Assembly: GCA_022577435.1 (NCBI GenBank) | Contig: JAKOON010000027.1 | Coordinates: 5,395,320 to 5,459,319 of the forward strand | DNA: 64,000 nt | Reading direction: 5' to 3' | From: Embiotoca jacksoni | Taxonomy: Eukaryota; Chordata; Actinopteri; Embiotocidae | In this document: in pieces, positions 1-15,600 of the stretch | Layout of the letters: each line of letters begins with the position of its first letter | Position numbering within the stretch: position 1 is the stretch's first letter | The notes under the pieces: generated by a model | Told to the model about the DNA's origin: nothing | Database searches by the model: none | Seen by the model: the letters and a program-made list of their open reading frames with translations, nothing else | Position numbers and translations under genes: made by a program

Positions 1-599
1 TAAAAAAGTCATACTATAGCATGTCGTCCAAAATATGAAAAAAAGTCATACTATAGCATGTGGTCCAAAATATGAAAAAAAGTCATACTATAGCATGTGG
101 TCCAAAATATGAAAAAAAGTCATACTATAGCATGTAGTCCAAAATATGAAAAAAAGTCATACTATAGCATGGGGTCCAAAATATGAAAAAAAGTCATACT
201 ATAGCATATGGTCCAAAATATAATAAAAAAGTCATACTATAGCATGTCGTCCAAAATATGAAAAAAAGTCATACTATAGCATGTGGTCCAAAATATAATA
301 AAAAAGTCATACTATAGCATGTCGTCCAAAATATGAAAAAAAGTCATACTATAGCATGTGGTCCAAAATATGAAAAAAAGTCATACTATAGCATGTGTTC
401 CAAAATAGAAAAAAAAAGTCATACTATAGCATGTCGTCAAAATATGAAAAAAAAGTCATACTATAGCATGTGGTTCAAAAGGTGAAAAAAAGGTCATACT
501 ATAGCATGTCGTCCAAAATATGAAAAAAAAGTCATACTATAGCTGTCGTCCAAAATATGAAAAAAAAAGTCATACTATAGCCATGTCGTCCAAAATATG

Positions 600-3500
600 A
601 AAAAAAAGTCATACTATAGCATGCCGTCCAAAATGTAATAAAAAAGTCAAACTATAGCATGTCGTCCAAAATATGAAAAAAAGTCATACTATAGCATGTC
701 GTCCAAAATATGAAAAAAAGTCATACTATAGCATGTAGTCCAAAATATGAAAAAAAGTCATACTATAGCATGGGGTCCAAAATATGAAAAAAAGTCATAC
801 TATAGCATATGGTCCAAAATATAACAAAAAAGTCATACTATAGCATGTCGTCCAAAATATGAAAAAAAGTCATACTATAACGTGGTCCAAAATATAATAA
901 AAAAGTCATACTATAGCATGTGGTTCAAAAGATGAAAAAAAAGGTCATACTATAGCATGTCGTCCAAAATATGAAAAAAAGTCATACTATAGCATGCCAT
1001 CCAAAATATAATAAAAAAGTCATACGATAGCATGTGGTCCAAAATATAATAAAAAAGTCATACTATAGCATGTGGTTCAAAAGATGAAAAAAAAGGTCAT
1101 ACTATAGCATGTCGTCCAAAATATGAAAAAAAGTCATACTATAGCATGCCATCCAAAATATAATAAAAAAGTCATACTATAGCATGTGGTCCAAAATATG
1201 AAAAAAAAAGTCATACTATAGCATGTCATCCAAAATATAATAAAAAAGTCATACTATAGCATGTGGTCTGAAATATGAAAAAAAAAGTCATACTATAGCA
1301 TGTCATCCAAAATATAATAAAAAAGTCATACTATAGCATGTCGTCCAAAATATGAAAAACAAGTCATACTATAGCATGTGNNNNNNNNNNNNNNNNNNNN
1401 NNNNNNNNNNNNNNNNNNNNNNNNNNNNNNNNNNNNNNNNNNNNNNNNNNNNNNNNNNNNNNNNNNNNNNNNNNNNNNNNTGAAAAAAAAAAGTCATACT
1501 ATAGCATGTCATCCAAAATATAATAAAAAAGTCATACTATAGCATGTGGTCTGAAATATGAAAAAAAAAGTCATACTATAGCATGTCATCCAAAATATAA
1601 TAAAAAAGTCATACTATAGCATGTCGTCCAAAATATGAAAAACAAGTCATACTATAGCATGTGGTCCAAAATATGAAAAAAAAGTCATACTATAGCATGT
1701 GGTCCAAAATATGAAAAACAAGTCATACTATAGCATGTGGTCCAAAATATGAAAAAAAAGTCATACTATAGCATGTGGTCCAAAATATGAAAAAAAAGTC
1801 ATACTATAGTATGTCGTCCAAAATATGAAAAAAAGTCATACTATAGCATGTGGTCCAAAATATGAAAAAAAGTCGTACTATAGCATGTGGTCCAAAATAT
1901 GAAAAAAAAAGTAATACTATAGTATGTCATCCAAAATATAATAAAAAAGTCATACTATAGCATGTCGTCCAAAATATGAAAAACAAGTCATACTATAGCA
2001 TGTGGTCCAAAATATGAAAAAAAAGTCATACTATAGCATGTGGTCCAAAATATGAAAAAAAAAGTCATACTATAGTATGTCGTCCAAAATATGAAAAAAA
2101 AGTCATACTATAGCATGTCGTCCAAAATATGAAAAAAAGTCATACTATAGCATGTGGTCCAAAATATGAAAAAAAGTCATACTATAGCATGTGGTCCAAA
2201 ATATGAAAAACAAGTCATACTATAGCATGTGGTCCGAAATATGAAAAAAAGTCATACTATAGCATGTGGTCCAAAATATGAAAAACAAGTCATACTATAG
2301 CATGTGGTCCGAAATATGAAAAAAAAAGTCATACTATAGCATGTGGTCCAAAATATGAAAAAAAGTCATACTATAGCATGTCGTCCAAAATATGAAAAAA
2401 AAGTCATACTATAGCATGCCGTCCAAAATGTAATAAAAAAGTCAAACTATAGCATGTCGTCCAAAATATGAAAAAAAGTCATACTATAGCATGTCGTCCA
2501 AAATATGAAAAAAAGTCATACTATAGCATGTAGTCCAAAATATGAAAAAAAGTCATACTATAGCATGGGGTCCAAAATATGAAAAAAAGTCATACTATAG
2601 CATATGGTCCAAAATATAACAAAAAAGTCATACTATAGCATGTCGTCCAAAATATGAAAAAAAGTCATACTATAACGTGGTCCAAAATATAATAAAAAAG
2701 TCATACTATAGCATGTAGTTCAAAAGATGAAAAAAAAGGTCATACTATAGCATGTCGTCCAAAATATGAAAAAAAGTCATACTATAGCATGCCATCCAAA
2801 ATATAATAAAAAAGTCATACTATAGCATGTGGTCCAAAATATAATAAAAAAGTCATACTATAGCATGTGGTTCAAAAGATGAAAAAAAAGGTCATACTAT
2901 AGCATGTCGTCCAAAATATGAAAAAAAAGTCATACTATAGCATGCCATCCAAAATATAATAAAAAAGTCATACTATAGCATGTGGTCCAAAATATGAAAA
3001 AAAAAGTCATACTATAGCATGTCATCCAAAATATAATAAAAAAGTCATACTATAGCATGTGGTCTGAAATATGAAAAAAAAAGTCATACTATAGCATGTC
3101 ATCCAAAATATAATAAAAAAGTCATACTATAGCATGTCGTCCAAAATATGAAAAACAAGTCATACTATAGCATGTGGTCCAAAATATGAAAAAAAAGTCA
3201 TACTATAGCATGTGGTCCAAAATATGAAAAACAAGTCATACTATAGCATGTGGTCCAAAATATGAAAAAAAAGTCATACTATAGCATGTGGTCCAAAATA
3301 TGAAAAAAAAGTCATACTATAGTATGTCGTCCAAAATATGAAAAAAAGTCATACTATAGCATGTGGTCCAAAATATGAAAAAAAGTCGTACTATAGCATG
3401 TGGTCCAAAATATGAAAAAAAAAGTAATACTATAGTATGTCATCCAAAATATAATAAAAAAGTCATACTATAGCATGTCGTCCAAAATATGAAAAACAAG

Positions 3501-3900
3501 TCATACTATAGCATGTGGTCCAAAATATGAAAAAAAAGTCATACTATAGCATGTGGTCCAAAATATGAAAAAAAAAGTCATACTATAGTATGTCGTCCAA
3601 AATATGAAAAAAAAGTCATACTATAGCATGTCGTCCAAAATATGAAAAAAAGTCATACTATAGCATGTGGTCCAAAATATGAAAAAAAGTCATACTATAG
3701 CATGTGGTCCAAAATATGAAAAACAAGTCATACTATAGCATGTGGTCCGAAATATGAAAAAAAGTCATACTATAGCATGTGGTCCAAAATATGAAAAACA
3801 AGTCATACTATAGCATGTGGTCCGAAATATGAAAAAAAAAGTCATACTATAGCATGTGGTCCAAAATATGAAAAAAAGTCATACTATAGCATGTGGTCCA
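600..3900. repeat. Two tandem copies of a ~1.5 kb higher-order repeat
   Basis: A distinctive order of variant units (GCCGTCC with an aatgtaat tail, GTCGTCC, GTCGTCC, GTAGTCC, GGGGTCC, ATATGGTCC and so on) starts near 620 and recurs near 2,416, then runs in the same order to about 3,900. The raw offset is about 1,797 bp. Subtracting the 100 N and the 182 bp duplicated at the gap leaves a period of about 1.51 kb, roughly 40 basic units. Confidence 0.8.
1381..1480. other. Assembly gap of 100 N
   Basis: Exactly 100 N interrupt the minisatellite, the conventional size for a gap of unknown length. About 182 bp before the gap (1,199-1,380) is repeated almost exactly after it (1,481-1,663), apart from one A in a homopolymer. 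The two contig ends therefore probably overlap and little or nothing may be missing. Confidence 0.95.
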
Positions 3901-6900
3901 AAATATGAAAAAAAAAGTCATACTATAGCATGTCATCCAAAATATAATAAAAAAGTCATACTATAGCATGTCGTCCAAAATATGAAAAAATGTCATACTA
4001 TAGCATGTGGTCCAAAATATGAAAAAAAAAGTCATACTATAGCATGTCATCCAAAATATAATAAAAAAGTCATACTATAGCATGTCGTCCAAAATATGAA
4101 AAAAAGTCATACTATAGCATGTGGTCCAAAATATGAAAAAAAGTCATACTATAGCATGTGGTCCAAAATATGAAAAAAAGTCATACTATAACATGTCGTC
4201 CAAAATATGAAAAAAAGTCATACTATAGCATGTGGTCCAAAATATGAAAAAAGTCATACTATAGCATGCCATCCAAAATATAATAAAAAAGTCATACTAT
4301 AGCATGTCGTCCAAAATATGAAAAAAAGTCATACTATAGCATGTGGTCCAAAATATGAAAAAAAGTCATACTATAGCATGTGGTCCAAAATATGAAAAAA
4401 AGTCATACTATAACATGTCGTCCAAAATATGAAAAAAAGTCATACTATAGCATGTGGTCCAAAATATGAAAAAAAGTCATACTATAACATGTCGTCCAAA
4501 ATATGAAAAAATGTCATACTATAGCATGTGGTCCAAAATATGAATAAAAAAGTCATACTATAGCATGTCGTCCAAAATATGAAAAAAAGGTCATACTATA
4601 GCATGTCGTCCAAAATATGAAAAAAAGTCATACTATAGCATGTGGTCCAAAATATGAAAAAAAGTCATACTATAGCATGTGGTCCAAAATATGAAAAAAA
4701 GTCATACTATAGCATGTGGTCCAAAATATGAAAAAAAGTCATACTATAGCATGTGGTCCAAAATATGAAAAAAAAAGTCATACTATAGCATGTCGTCCAA
4801 AATATGAAAAAAGTCATACTATTGCATTTGGTCCGAAATATGAAAAAAAAGTCATACTATAGCATGTGGTCCAAAATATGAAAAAAAGTCATACTATAGC
4901 ATGTGGTCCAAAATATGAAAAAAAAAAGTCATACTATAGCATTTCGTCCAAAATATGAAAAAAAGTCATACTATAGCATGCCATCCAAAATATAATAAAA
5001 AAGTCATACTATAGCATGTCGTCCAAAATATGAAAAAAGTCATACTATTGCATTTGGTCCGAAATATGAAAAAAAAGTCATACTATAGCATGTGGTCCAA
5101 AATATGAAAAAAAGTCATACTATAGCATGTGGTCCAAAATATGAAAAAAAAAGTCATACGATAGCATGTCGTCCAAAATATGAAAAAAAAGTCATACTAT
5201 AGCATGCCATCCAAAATATAATAAAAAAGTCATACTATAGCATGTGGTCCAAAATATGAAAAAAAGTCATACTATAGCATGTCGTCCAAAATATGAAAAA
5301 AAGTCATACTATAGCATGCCATCCAAAATATAATAAAAAAGTCATACTATAGCATGTCGTCCAAAATATGAAAAAAAGTCATACTATAGCATGTGGTCCA
5401 AAATATGAAAAAAAAGTCATACTATAGCATGTCGTCCAAAATATGAAAAAAGTCATACTATTGCATTTGGTCCGAAATATGAAAAAAAAAAGTCATACTA
5501 TAGCATGTGGTCCAAAATATGAAAAAAAGTCATACTATAGCATGTGGTCCAAAATATGAAAAAAAAAAAGTCATACTATAGCATGTCGTCCAAAATATGA
5601 AAAAAAGTCATACTATAGCATGCCATCCAAAATATAATAAAAAAGTCATACTATAGCATGTGGTCCAAAATATGAAAAAAAGTCATACTATAGCATGTGG
5701 TCCAAAATATGAAAAAAAGTCATGCTATAGCATGTGGTCCAAAATATGAAAAAAAAGTCATACTATAGCATGTCATCCAAAATATAATAAAAAAGTCATA
5801 CTATAGCATGTAGTCCAAAATATGAAAAAAAGTCATACTATAGCATGCCATCCAAAATATAATAAAAAAAGTCATACTATAGCATGTCGTCCAAAATATA
5901 ATAAAAAAGTCATACTATAGCATGTGGTCCAAAATATGAAAAAAAGTCATACTATAGCATGTGGTCCAAAATATGAAAAAAAGTCATACTATAGCATGTG
6001 GTCCAAAATATGAAAAAAAAAGTCATACTATAGCATGTCATCCAAAATATAATAAAAAAGTCATACTATAGCATGTTGTCCAAAATATAATAAAAAAGTC
6101 ATACTATAGCATGTGGTCCAAAATATGAAAAAAAAAGTCATACTATAGCATGTCATCCAAAATATAATAAAAAAGTCATACTATAGCATGTCGTCCAAAA
6201 TATGAAAAAAGTCATACTATAGCATGTGGTCCAAAATATGAAAAAAAGTCATACTATAGCATGTGGTCCAAAATATGAAAAAAAAAGTCATACTATAGCA
6301 TGTGGTCCAAAATATGAAAAAAGTCATACTATTGCATTTGGTCGGAAATATGAAAAAAAAGTCATACTATAGCATGTGGTCCAAAATATGAAAAAAAAAG
6401 TCATACTATAGCATGTCGTCCAAAATATGAAAAAAAGTCATACTATAGCATGCCATCCAAAATATAATAAAAAAGTCATATTATAGCATGTGGTCCAAAA
6501 TATGAAAAAAAGTCATACTATAGCATGTGGTCCAAAATATGAAAAAAAGTCATACTATAGCATGTGGTCCAAAATATGAAAAAAAGTCAAACTATAGCAT
6601 GTGGTCCAAAATATGAAAAAAAAAGTCATACTATAGCATGTGGTCCAAAATATGAAAAAAAGTCATACTATAGCATGTGGTCCAAAATATGAAAAAAAGT
6701 CATACTATAGCATGTGGTCCAAAATATGAAAAAAAGTCATACTATAGCATGTGGTCCAAAATATGAAAAAAAGTCATACTATAGCATGTGGTCCAAAATA
6801 TGAAAAAAAAAAGTCATACTATAGCATGTGGTCCAAAATATGAAAAAAAGTCATACTATAGCATGTGGTCCAAAATATGAAAAAAAGTCATACTATAGCA

Positions 6901-9900
6901 TGTGGTCCAAAATATGAAAAAAAGTCATACTATAGCATGTGGTCCAAAATATGAAAAAAAAAGTCATACTATAGCATGTCGTCCAAAATATGAAAAAAGT
7001 CATACTATTGCATTTGGTCCGAAATATGAAAAAAAAGTCATACTATAGCATGTGGTCCAAAATATGAAAAAAAGTCATACTATAGCATGTGGTCCAAAAT
7101 ATGAAAAAAAAAGTCATACTATAGCATGTCGTCCAAAATATGAAAAAAAGTCATACTATAGCATGCCATCCAAAATATAATAAAAAAGTCATACTATAGC
7201 ATGTCGTCCAAAATATGAAAAAAGTCATACTATTGCATTTGGTCCGAAATATGAAAAAAAAGTCATACTATAGCATGTGGTCCAAAATATGAAAAAAAGT
7301 CATACTATAGCATGTGGTCCAAAATATGAAAAAAAAAAGTCATACGATAGCATGTCGTCCAAAATATGAAAAAAAAAGTCATACTATAGCATGCCATCCA
7401 AAATATAATAAAAAAGTCATACTATAGCATGTCGTCCAAAATATGAAAAAAAGTCATACTATAGCATGTGGTCCAAAATATGAAAAAAAGTCATGCTATA
7501 GCATGTGGTCCAAAATATGAAAAAAAAGTCATACTATAGCATGTCATCCAAAATATAATAAAAAAGTCATACTATAGCATGTAGTCCAAAATATGAAAAA
7601 AAGTCATACTATAGCATGCCATCCAAAATATAATAAAAAAGTCATACTATAGCATGTCATCCAAAATATAATAAAAAAGTCATACTATAGCATGTGGTCC
7701 AAAATATGAAAAAAAGTCATACTATAGCATGTCGTCCAAAATATGAAAAAAGTCATACTATTGCATTTGGTCCGAAATATGAAAAAAAAGTCATACTATA
7801 GCATGTGGTCCAAAATATGAAAAAAAGTCATACTATAGCATGTGGTCCAAAATATGAAAAAAAAAGTCATACTATAGCATGTGGTCCAAAATATGAAAAA
7901 AAGTCATACTATAGCATGCCATCCAAAATATAATAAAAAAGTCATACTATAGCATGTCGTCCAAAATATGAAAAAAGTCATACTATTGCATTTGGTCCGA
8001 AATATGAAAAAAAAGTCATACTATAGCATGTGGTCCAAAATATGAAAAAAAGTCATACTATAGCATGTGGTCCAAAATATGAAAAAAAAAGTCATACGAT
8101 AGCATGTCGTCCAAAATATGAAAAAAAAAGTCATACTATAGCATGCCATCCAAAATATAATAAAAAAGTCATACTATAGCATGTCGTCCAAAATATGAAA
8201 AAAAGTCATACTATAGCATGTGGTCCAAAATATGAAAAAAAGTCATGCTATAGCATGTGGTCCAAAATATGAAAAAAAAGTCATACTATAGCATGTCATC
8301 CAAAATATAATAAAAAAGTCATACTATAGCATGTAGTCCAAAATATGAAAAAAAGTCATACTATAGCATGCCATCCAAAATATAATAAAAAAGTCATACT
8401 ATAGCATGTCATCCAAAATATAATAAAAAAGTCATACTATAGCATGTGGTCCAAAATATGAAAAAAAGTCATACTATAGCATGTCGTCCAAAATATGAAA
8501 AAAAGTCATACTATAGCATGCCATCCAAAATATAATAAAAAAGTCATACTATAGCATGTCGTCCAAAATATGAAAAAAAGTCATACTATAGCATGTGGTC
8601 CAAAATATGAAAAAAAAGTCATACTATAGCATGTCGTCCAAAATATGAAAAAAGTCATACTATTGCATTTGGTCCGAAATATGAAAAAAAAGTCATACTA
8701 TAGCATGTGGTCCAAAATATGAAAAAAAGTCATACTATAGCATGTGGTCCAAAATATGAAAAAAAAAAAGTCATACTATAGCATGTCGTCCAAAATATGA
8801 AAAAAAGTCATACTATAGCATGCCATCCAAAATATAATAAAAAAGTCATACTATAGCATGTGGTCCAAAATATGAAAAAAAGTCATACTATAGCATGTGG
8901 TCCAAAATATGAAAAAAAGTCATGCTATAGCATGTGGTCCAAAATATGAAAAAAAAGTCATACTATAGCATGTCATCCAAAATATAATAAAAAAGTCATA
9001 CTATAGCATGTAGTCCAAAATATGAAAAAAAGTCATACTATAGCATGCCATCCAAAATATAATAAAAAAGTCATACTATAGCATGTGGTCCAAAATATAA
9101 TAAAAAAGTCATACTATAGCATGTGGTCCAAAATATGAAAAAAAGTCATACTATAGCATGTGGTCCAAAATATGAAAAAAAAAGTCATACTATAGCATGT
9201 CATCCAAAATATAATAAAAAAGTCATACTATAGCATGTTGTCCAAAATATAATAAAAAAGTCATACTATAGCATGTGGTCCAAAATATGAAAAAAAAAGT
9301 CATACTATAGCATGTCATCCAAAATATAATAAAAAAGTCATACTATAGCATGTCGTCCAAAATATGAAAAAAGTCATACTATAGCATGTGGTCCAAAATA
9401 TGAAAAAAAAGTCATACTATAGCATGTGGTCCAAAATATGAAAAAAAAAGTCATACTATAGCATGTGGTCCAAAATATGAAAAAAGTCATACTATTGCAT
9501 TTGGTCGGAAATATGAAAAAAAAGTCATACTATAGCATGTGGTCCAAAATATGAAAAAAAAAGTCATACTATAGCATGTCGTCCAAAATATGAAAAAAAG
9601 TCATACTATAGCATGCCATCCAAAATATAATAAAAAAGTCATATTATAGCATGTGGTCCAAAATATGAAAAAAAGTCATACTATAGCATGTGGTCCAAAA
9701 TATGAATAAAAAAGTCATACTATAGCATGTCGTCCAAAATATGAAAAAAAGGTCATACTATAGCATGTGGTCCAAAATATGAAAAAAAGTCATACTATAG
9801 CATGCCATCCAAAATATAATAAAAAAGTCATACTATAGCATGTCGTCCAAAATATGAAAAAAAGTCATACCATAGCATGTGGTCCAAAATATGAAAAAAA

Positions 9901-10023
9901 GTCATACTATAGCATGTGGTCCAAAATATGAAAAAAAGTCATACTATAACATGTCGTCCAAAATATGAAAAAAAGTCATACTATAGCATGTGGTCCAAAA
10001 TATGAAAAAAAGTCATACTATAG

Positions 10024-11400
10024 CATGCCATCCAAAATATAATAAAAAAGTCATACTATAGCATGTCGTCCAAAATATAATAAAAAAGTCATACTATAGC
10101 ATGTGGTCCAAAATATGAAAAAAAGTCATACTATAGCATGTGGTCCAAAATATGAAAAAAAGTCATACTATAACATGTCGTCCAAAATATGAAAAAAAGT
10201 CATACTATAGCATGTGGTCCAAAATATGAAAAAACGTCATACTATAACATGTCGTCCAAAATATGAAAAAAAGTCATACTATAGCATGTGGTCCAAAATA
10301 TGAAAAAAAGTCATACTATAGCATGCCATCCAAAATATAATAAAAAAGTCATACTATAGCATGTCGTCCAAAATATAATAAAAAAGTCATACTATAGCAT
10401 GTGGTCCAAAATATGAAAAAAAGTCATACTATAGCATGTGGTCCAAAATATGAAAAAAAGTCATACTATAACATGTCGTCCAAAATATGAAAAAAAGTCA
10501 TACTATAGCATGTGGTCCAAAATATGAAAAAAACGTCATACTATAACATGTCGTCCAAAATATGAAAAAAAGTCATACTATAGCATGTGGTCCAAAATAT
10601 GAAAAAAAGTCATACTATAGCATGCCATCCAAAATATAATAAAAAAGTCATACTATAGCATGTCGTCCAAAATATAATAAAAAAGTCATACTATAGCATG
10701 TGGTCCAAAATATGAAAAAAAGTCATACTATAGCATGTGGTCCAAAATATGAAAAAAAGTCATACTATAACATGTCGTCCAAAATATGAAAAAAAGTCAT
10801 ACTATAGCATGTGGTCCAAAATATGAAAAAACGTCATACTATAACATGTCGTCCAAAATATGAAAAAAAGTCATACTATAGCATGTGGTCCAAAATATGA
10901 ATAAAAAAGTCATACTATAGCATGTGGTCCAAAATATGAAAAAAAGTCATACTATAGCATGCCAATCAAAATATAATAAAAAAGTCATACTATAGCATGT
11001 CGTCCAAAATATAATAAAAAAGTCATACTATAGCATGTGGTCCAAAATATGAAAAAAAGTCATACTATAGCATGTGGTCCAAAATATGAAAAAAAGTCAT
11101 ACTATAACATGTCGTCCAAAATATGAAAAAAAGTCATACTATAGCATGTGGTCCAAAATATGAAAAAACGTCATACTATAACATGTCGTCCAAAATATGA
11201 AAAAAGTCATACTATAGCATGTGGTCCAAAATATGAATAAAAAAGTCATACTATAGCATGTAGTCCAAAATATGAAAAAAAGTCATACTATAGCATGCCA
11301 TCCAAAATATAATAAAAAAGTCATACTATAGCATGTCGTCCAAAATATAATAAAAAAGTCATACTATAGCATGTGGTCCAAAATATGAAAAAAGTCATAC
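10024..11400. repeat. ~300-337 bp higher-order repeat, about five copies
   Basis: The marker unit catgccatcc (a ccaatc variant in one copy) appears at about 10,024, 10,322, 10,621, 10,958 and 11,294. The private variant aaaacgtcatactataacatg appears at matching offsets (cgtcat at about 10,235, 10,534, 10,832 and 11,169). Spacings of about 298, 299, 337 and 336 bp correspond to 8, 8, 9 and 9 basic units. Confidence 0.8.
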
Positions 11401-12639
11401 TATAGCATGTGGTCCAAAATATGAAAAAAAGTCATACTATAGCATGTGGTCCAAAATATGAAAAAAAAAGTCATACTATAGCATGTCATCCAAAATATAA
11501 TAAAAAAGTCATACTATAGCATGTTGTCCAAAATATAATAAAAAAGTCATACTATAGCATGTGGTCCAAAATATGAAAAAAAAAGTCATACTATAGCATG
11601 TCGTCCAAAATATGAAAAAAGTCATACTATAGCATGTGGTCCAAAATATGAAAAAAAGTCATACTATAGCATGTGGTCCAAAATATGAAAAAAAAAGTCA
11701 TACTATAGCATGTGGTCCAAAATATGAAAAAAGTCATACTATTGCATTTGGTCGGAAATATGAAAAAAAAGTCATACTATAGCATGTGGTCCAAAATATG
11801 AAAAAAAAAGTCATACTATAGCATGTCGTCCAAAATATGAAAAAAAGTCATACTATAGCATGCCATCCAAAATATAATAAAAAAGTCATATTATAGCATG
11901 TGGTCCAAAATATGAAAAAAAGTCATACTATAGCATGTGGTCCAAAATATGAATAAAAAAGTCATACTATAGCATGTCGTCCAAAATATGAAAAAAAGGT
12001 CATACTATAGCATGTCGTCCAAAATATGAAAAAAAGTCATACCATAGCATGTGGTCCAAAATATGAAAAAAAGTCATACTATAGCATGTCGTCCAAAATA
12101 TGAAAAAAAGTCATACTATAGCATGTGGTCCAAAATATGAAAAAAAGTCATACTATAACATGTCGTCCAAAATATGAAAAAAAGTCATACTATAGCATGT
12201 GGTCCAAAATATGAAAAAAAGTCATACTATAGCATGCCATCCAAAATATAATAAAAAAGTCATACTATAGCATGTCGTCCAAAATATAATAAAAAAGTCA
12301 TACTATAGCATGTGGTCCAAAATATGAAAAAAAGTCATACTATAGCATGTGGTCCAAAATATGAAAAAAAGTCATACTATAACATGTCGTCCAAAATATG
12401 AAAAAAAGTCATACTATAGCATGTGGTCCAAAATATGAAAAAAAGTCATACTATAACATGTCGTCCAAAATATGAAAAAAAGTCATACTATAGCATGTGG
12501 TCCAAAATATGAATAAAAAAGTCATACTATAGCATGTCGTCCAAAATATGAAAAAAAGGTCATACTATAGCATGTGGTCCAAAATATGAAAAAAAGTCAT
12601 ACTATAGCATGTCGTCCAAAATATAATAAAAAAGTCATA

Positions 12640-15600
12640 CTATAGCATGTGGTCCAAAATATGAAAAAAAGTCATACTATAGCATGTCGTCCAAAATATG
12701 AAAAAAAGTCATACTATTGCATGTGGTCCGAAATATGAAAAAAAAGTCATACTATAGCATGTGGTCCAAAATATGAAAAAAAAGTCATACTATAGCATGT
12801 CGTCCAAAATATGAAAAAAAAGTCATACTATAGCATGCCATCCAAAATATAATAAAAAAGTCATACTATAGCATGTCGTACAAAATATGAAAAAAAGTCA
12901 TACTATAGCATGCCATCCAAAATATTAAAAAAGTCATACTATTGCATTTGGTCCGAAATATGAAAAAAAAGTCATACTATAGCATGTGGTCCAAAATATG
13001 AAAAAAAGTCATACTATAGCATGTGGTCCAAAATATGAAAAAAAAAGTCATACTATAGCATGTCGTCCAAAATATGAAAAAAAGTCATACTATAGCATGC
13101 CATCCAAAATATAATAAAAAAGTCATACTATAGCATGTGGTCCAAAATATGAAAAAAAGTCATACTATAGCATGTGGTCCAAAATATGAAAAAAAGTCAT
13201 GCTATAGCATGCCATCCAAAATATAATAAAAAAGTCATACTATAGCATGTGGTCCAAAATATGAAAAAAAGTCATACTATAGCATGTGGTCCAAAATATG
13301 AAAAAAAGGTCATACTATAGCATGTCGTCCAAAATATGAAAAAAAGTCATACTATAGCATGCCATCCAAAATATAATAAAAAAGTCATACTATAGCATGT
13401 GGTCCAAAATATGAAAAAAAGTCATACTATAGCATGTGGTCCAAAATATGAAAAAAAGTCATACTATAGCATGCCATCCAAAATATAATAAAAAACTCAT
13501 ACTATAGCATGTCGTCCAAAATATAATAAAAAAGTCATACTATAGCATGTGGTCCAAAATATGAAAAAAAGTCATACTATAGCATGCCATCCAAAATATA
13601 ATAAAAAAGTCATACTATAGCATGTCGTCCAAAATATAATAAAAAAGTCATACTATAGCATGTGGTCCAAAATATGAAAAAAAGTCATACTATAGCATGT
13701 CGTCCAAAATATGAAAAAAAAGTCATACTATTGCATGTGGTCCGAAATATGAAAAAAAAGTCATACTATAGCATGTGGTCCAAAATATGAAAAAAAAGTC
13801 ATACTATAGCATGTCGTCCAAAATATGAAAAAAAAGTCATACTATAGCATGCCATCCAAAATATAATAAAAAAGTCATACTATAGCATGTCGTACAAAAT
13901 ATGAAAAAAAGTCATACTATAGCATGCCATCCAAAATATTAAAAAAGTCATACTATTGCATTTGGTCCGAAATATGAAAAAAAAGTCATACTATAGCATG
14001 TGGTCCAAAATATGAAAAAAAGTCATACTATAGCATGTGGTCCAAAATATGAAAAAAAAGTCATACTATAGCATGTCGTCCAAAATATGAAAAAAAGTCA
14101 TACTATAGCATGCCATCCAAAATATAATAAAAAAGTCATACTATAGCATGTGGTCCAAAATATGAAAAAAAGTCATACTATAGCATGTGGTCCAAAATAT
14201 GAAAAAAAGTCATGCTATAGCATGTCGTCCAAAATATAATAAAAAAGTCATACTATAGCATGTGGTCCGAAATATGAAAAAAAAGGTCATACTATAGCAT
14301 GTGGTCCAAAATATGAAAAAAAGTCATACTATAGCATGCCATCCAAAATATAATAAAAAACTCATACTATAGCATGTCGTCCAAAATATAATAAAAAAGT
14401 CATACTATAGCATGTGGTCCAAAATATGAATAAAAAAGTCATACTATAGTATGTCGTCCAAAATATGAAAAAAAGGTCATACTATAGCATGTCGTCCAAA
14501 ATATGAAAAAAAGTCATACTATAGCATGCCATCCAAAATATAATAAAAAAGTCATACTATAGCATGTGGTCCAAAATATGAAAAAAAGTCATACTATAGC
14601 ATGTGGTCCAAAATATGAAAAAAAGTCATACTATAGCATGCCATCCAAAATATAATAAAAAACTCATACTATAGCATGTCGTCCAAAATATAATAAAAAA
14701 GTCATACTATAGCATGTGGTCCAAAATATGAAAAAAAGTCATACTATAGCATGCCATCCAAAATATAATAAAAAAGTCATACTATAGCATGTCGTCCAAA
14801 ATATAATAAAAAAGTCATACTATAGCATGTGGTCCAAAATATGAAAAAAAGTCATACTATAGCATGTCGTCCAAAATATGAAAAAAAAGTCATACTATTG
14901 CATGTGGTCCGAAATATGAAAAAAAAGTCATACTATAGCATGTGGTCCAAAATATGAAAAAAAAGTCATACTATAGCATGTCGTCCAAAATATGAAAAAA
15001 AAGTCATACTATAGCATGCCATCCAAAATATAATAAAAAAGTCATACTATAGCATGTCGTACAAAATATGAAAAAAAGTCATACTATAGCATGCCATCCA
15101 AAATATTAAAAAAGTCATACTATTGCATTTGGTCCGAAATATGAAAAAAAAGTCATACTATAGCATGTGGTCCAAAATATGAAAAAAAGTCATACTATAG
15201 CATGTGGTCCAAAATATGAAAAAAAAGTCATACTATAGCATGTCGTCCAAAATATGAAAAAAAGTCATACTATAGCATGCCATCCAAAATATAATAAAAA
15301 AGTCATACTATAGCATGTGGTCCAAAATATGAAAAAAAGTCATACTATAGCATGTGGTCCAAAATATGAAAAAAAGTCATGCTATAGCATGTCGTCCAAA
15401 ATATAATAAAAAAGTCATACTATAGCATGTGGTCCGAAATATGAAAAAAAAGGTCATACTATAGCATGTGGTCCAAAATATGAAAAAAAGTCATACTATA
15501 GCATGTGGTCCAAAATATGAAAAAAAAAGTCATACTATAGCATGTGGTCCAAAATATGAAAAAAGTCATACTATTGCATTTGGTCCGAAATATGAAAAAA

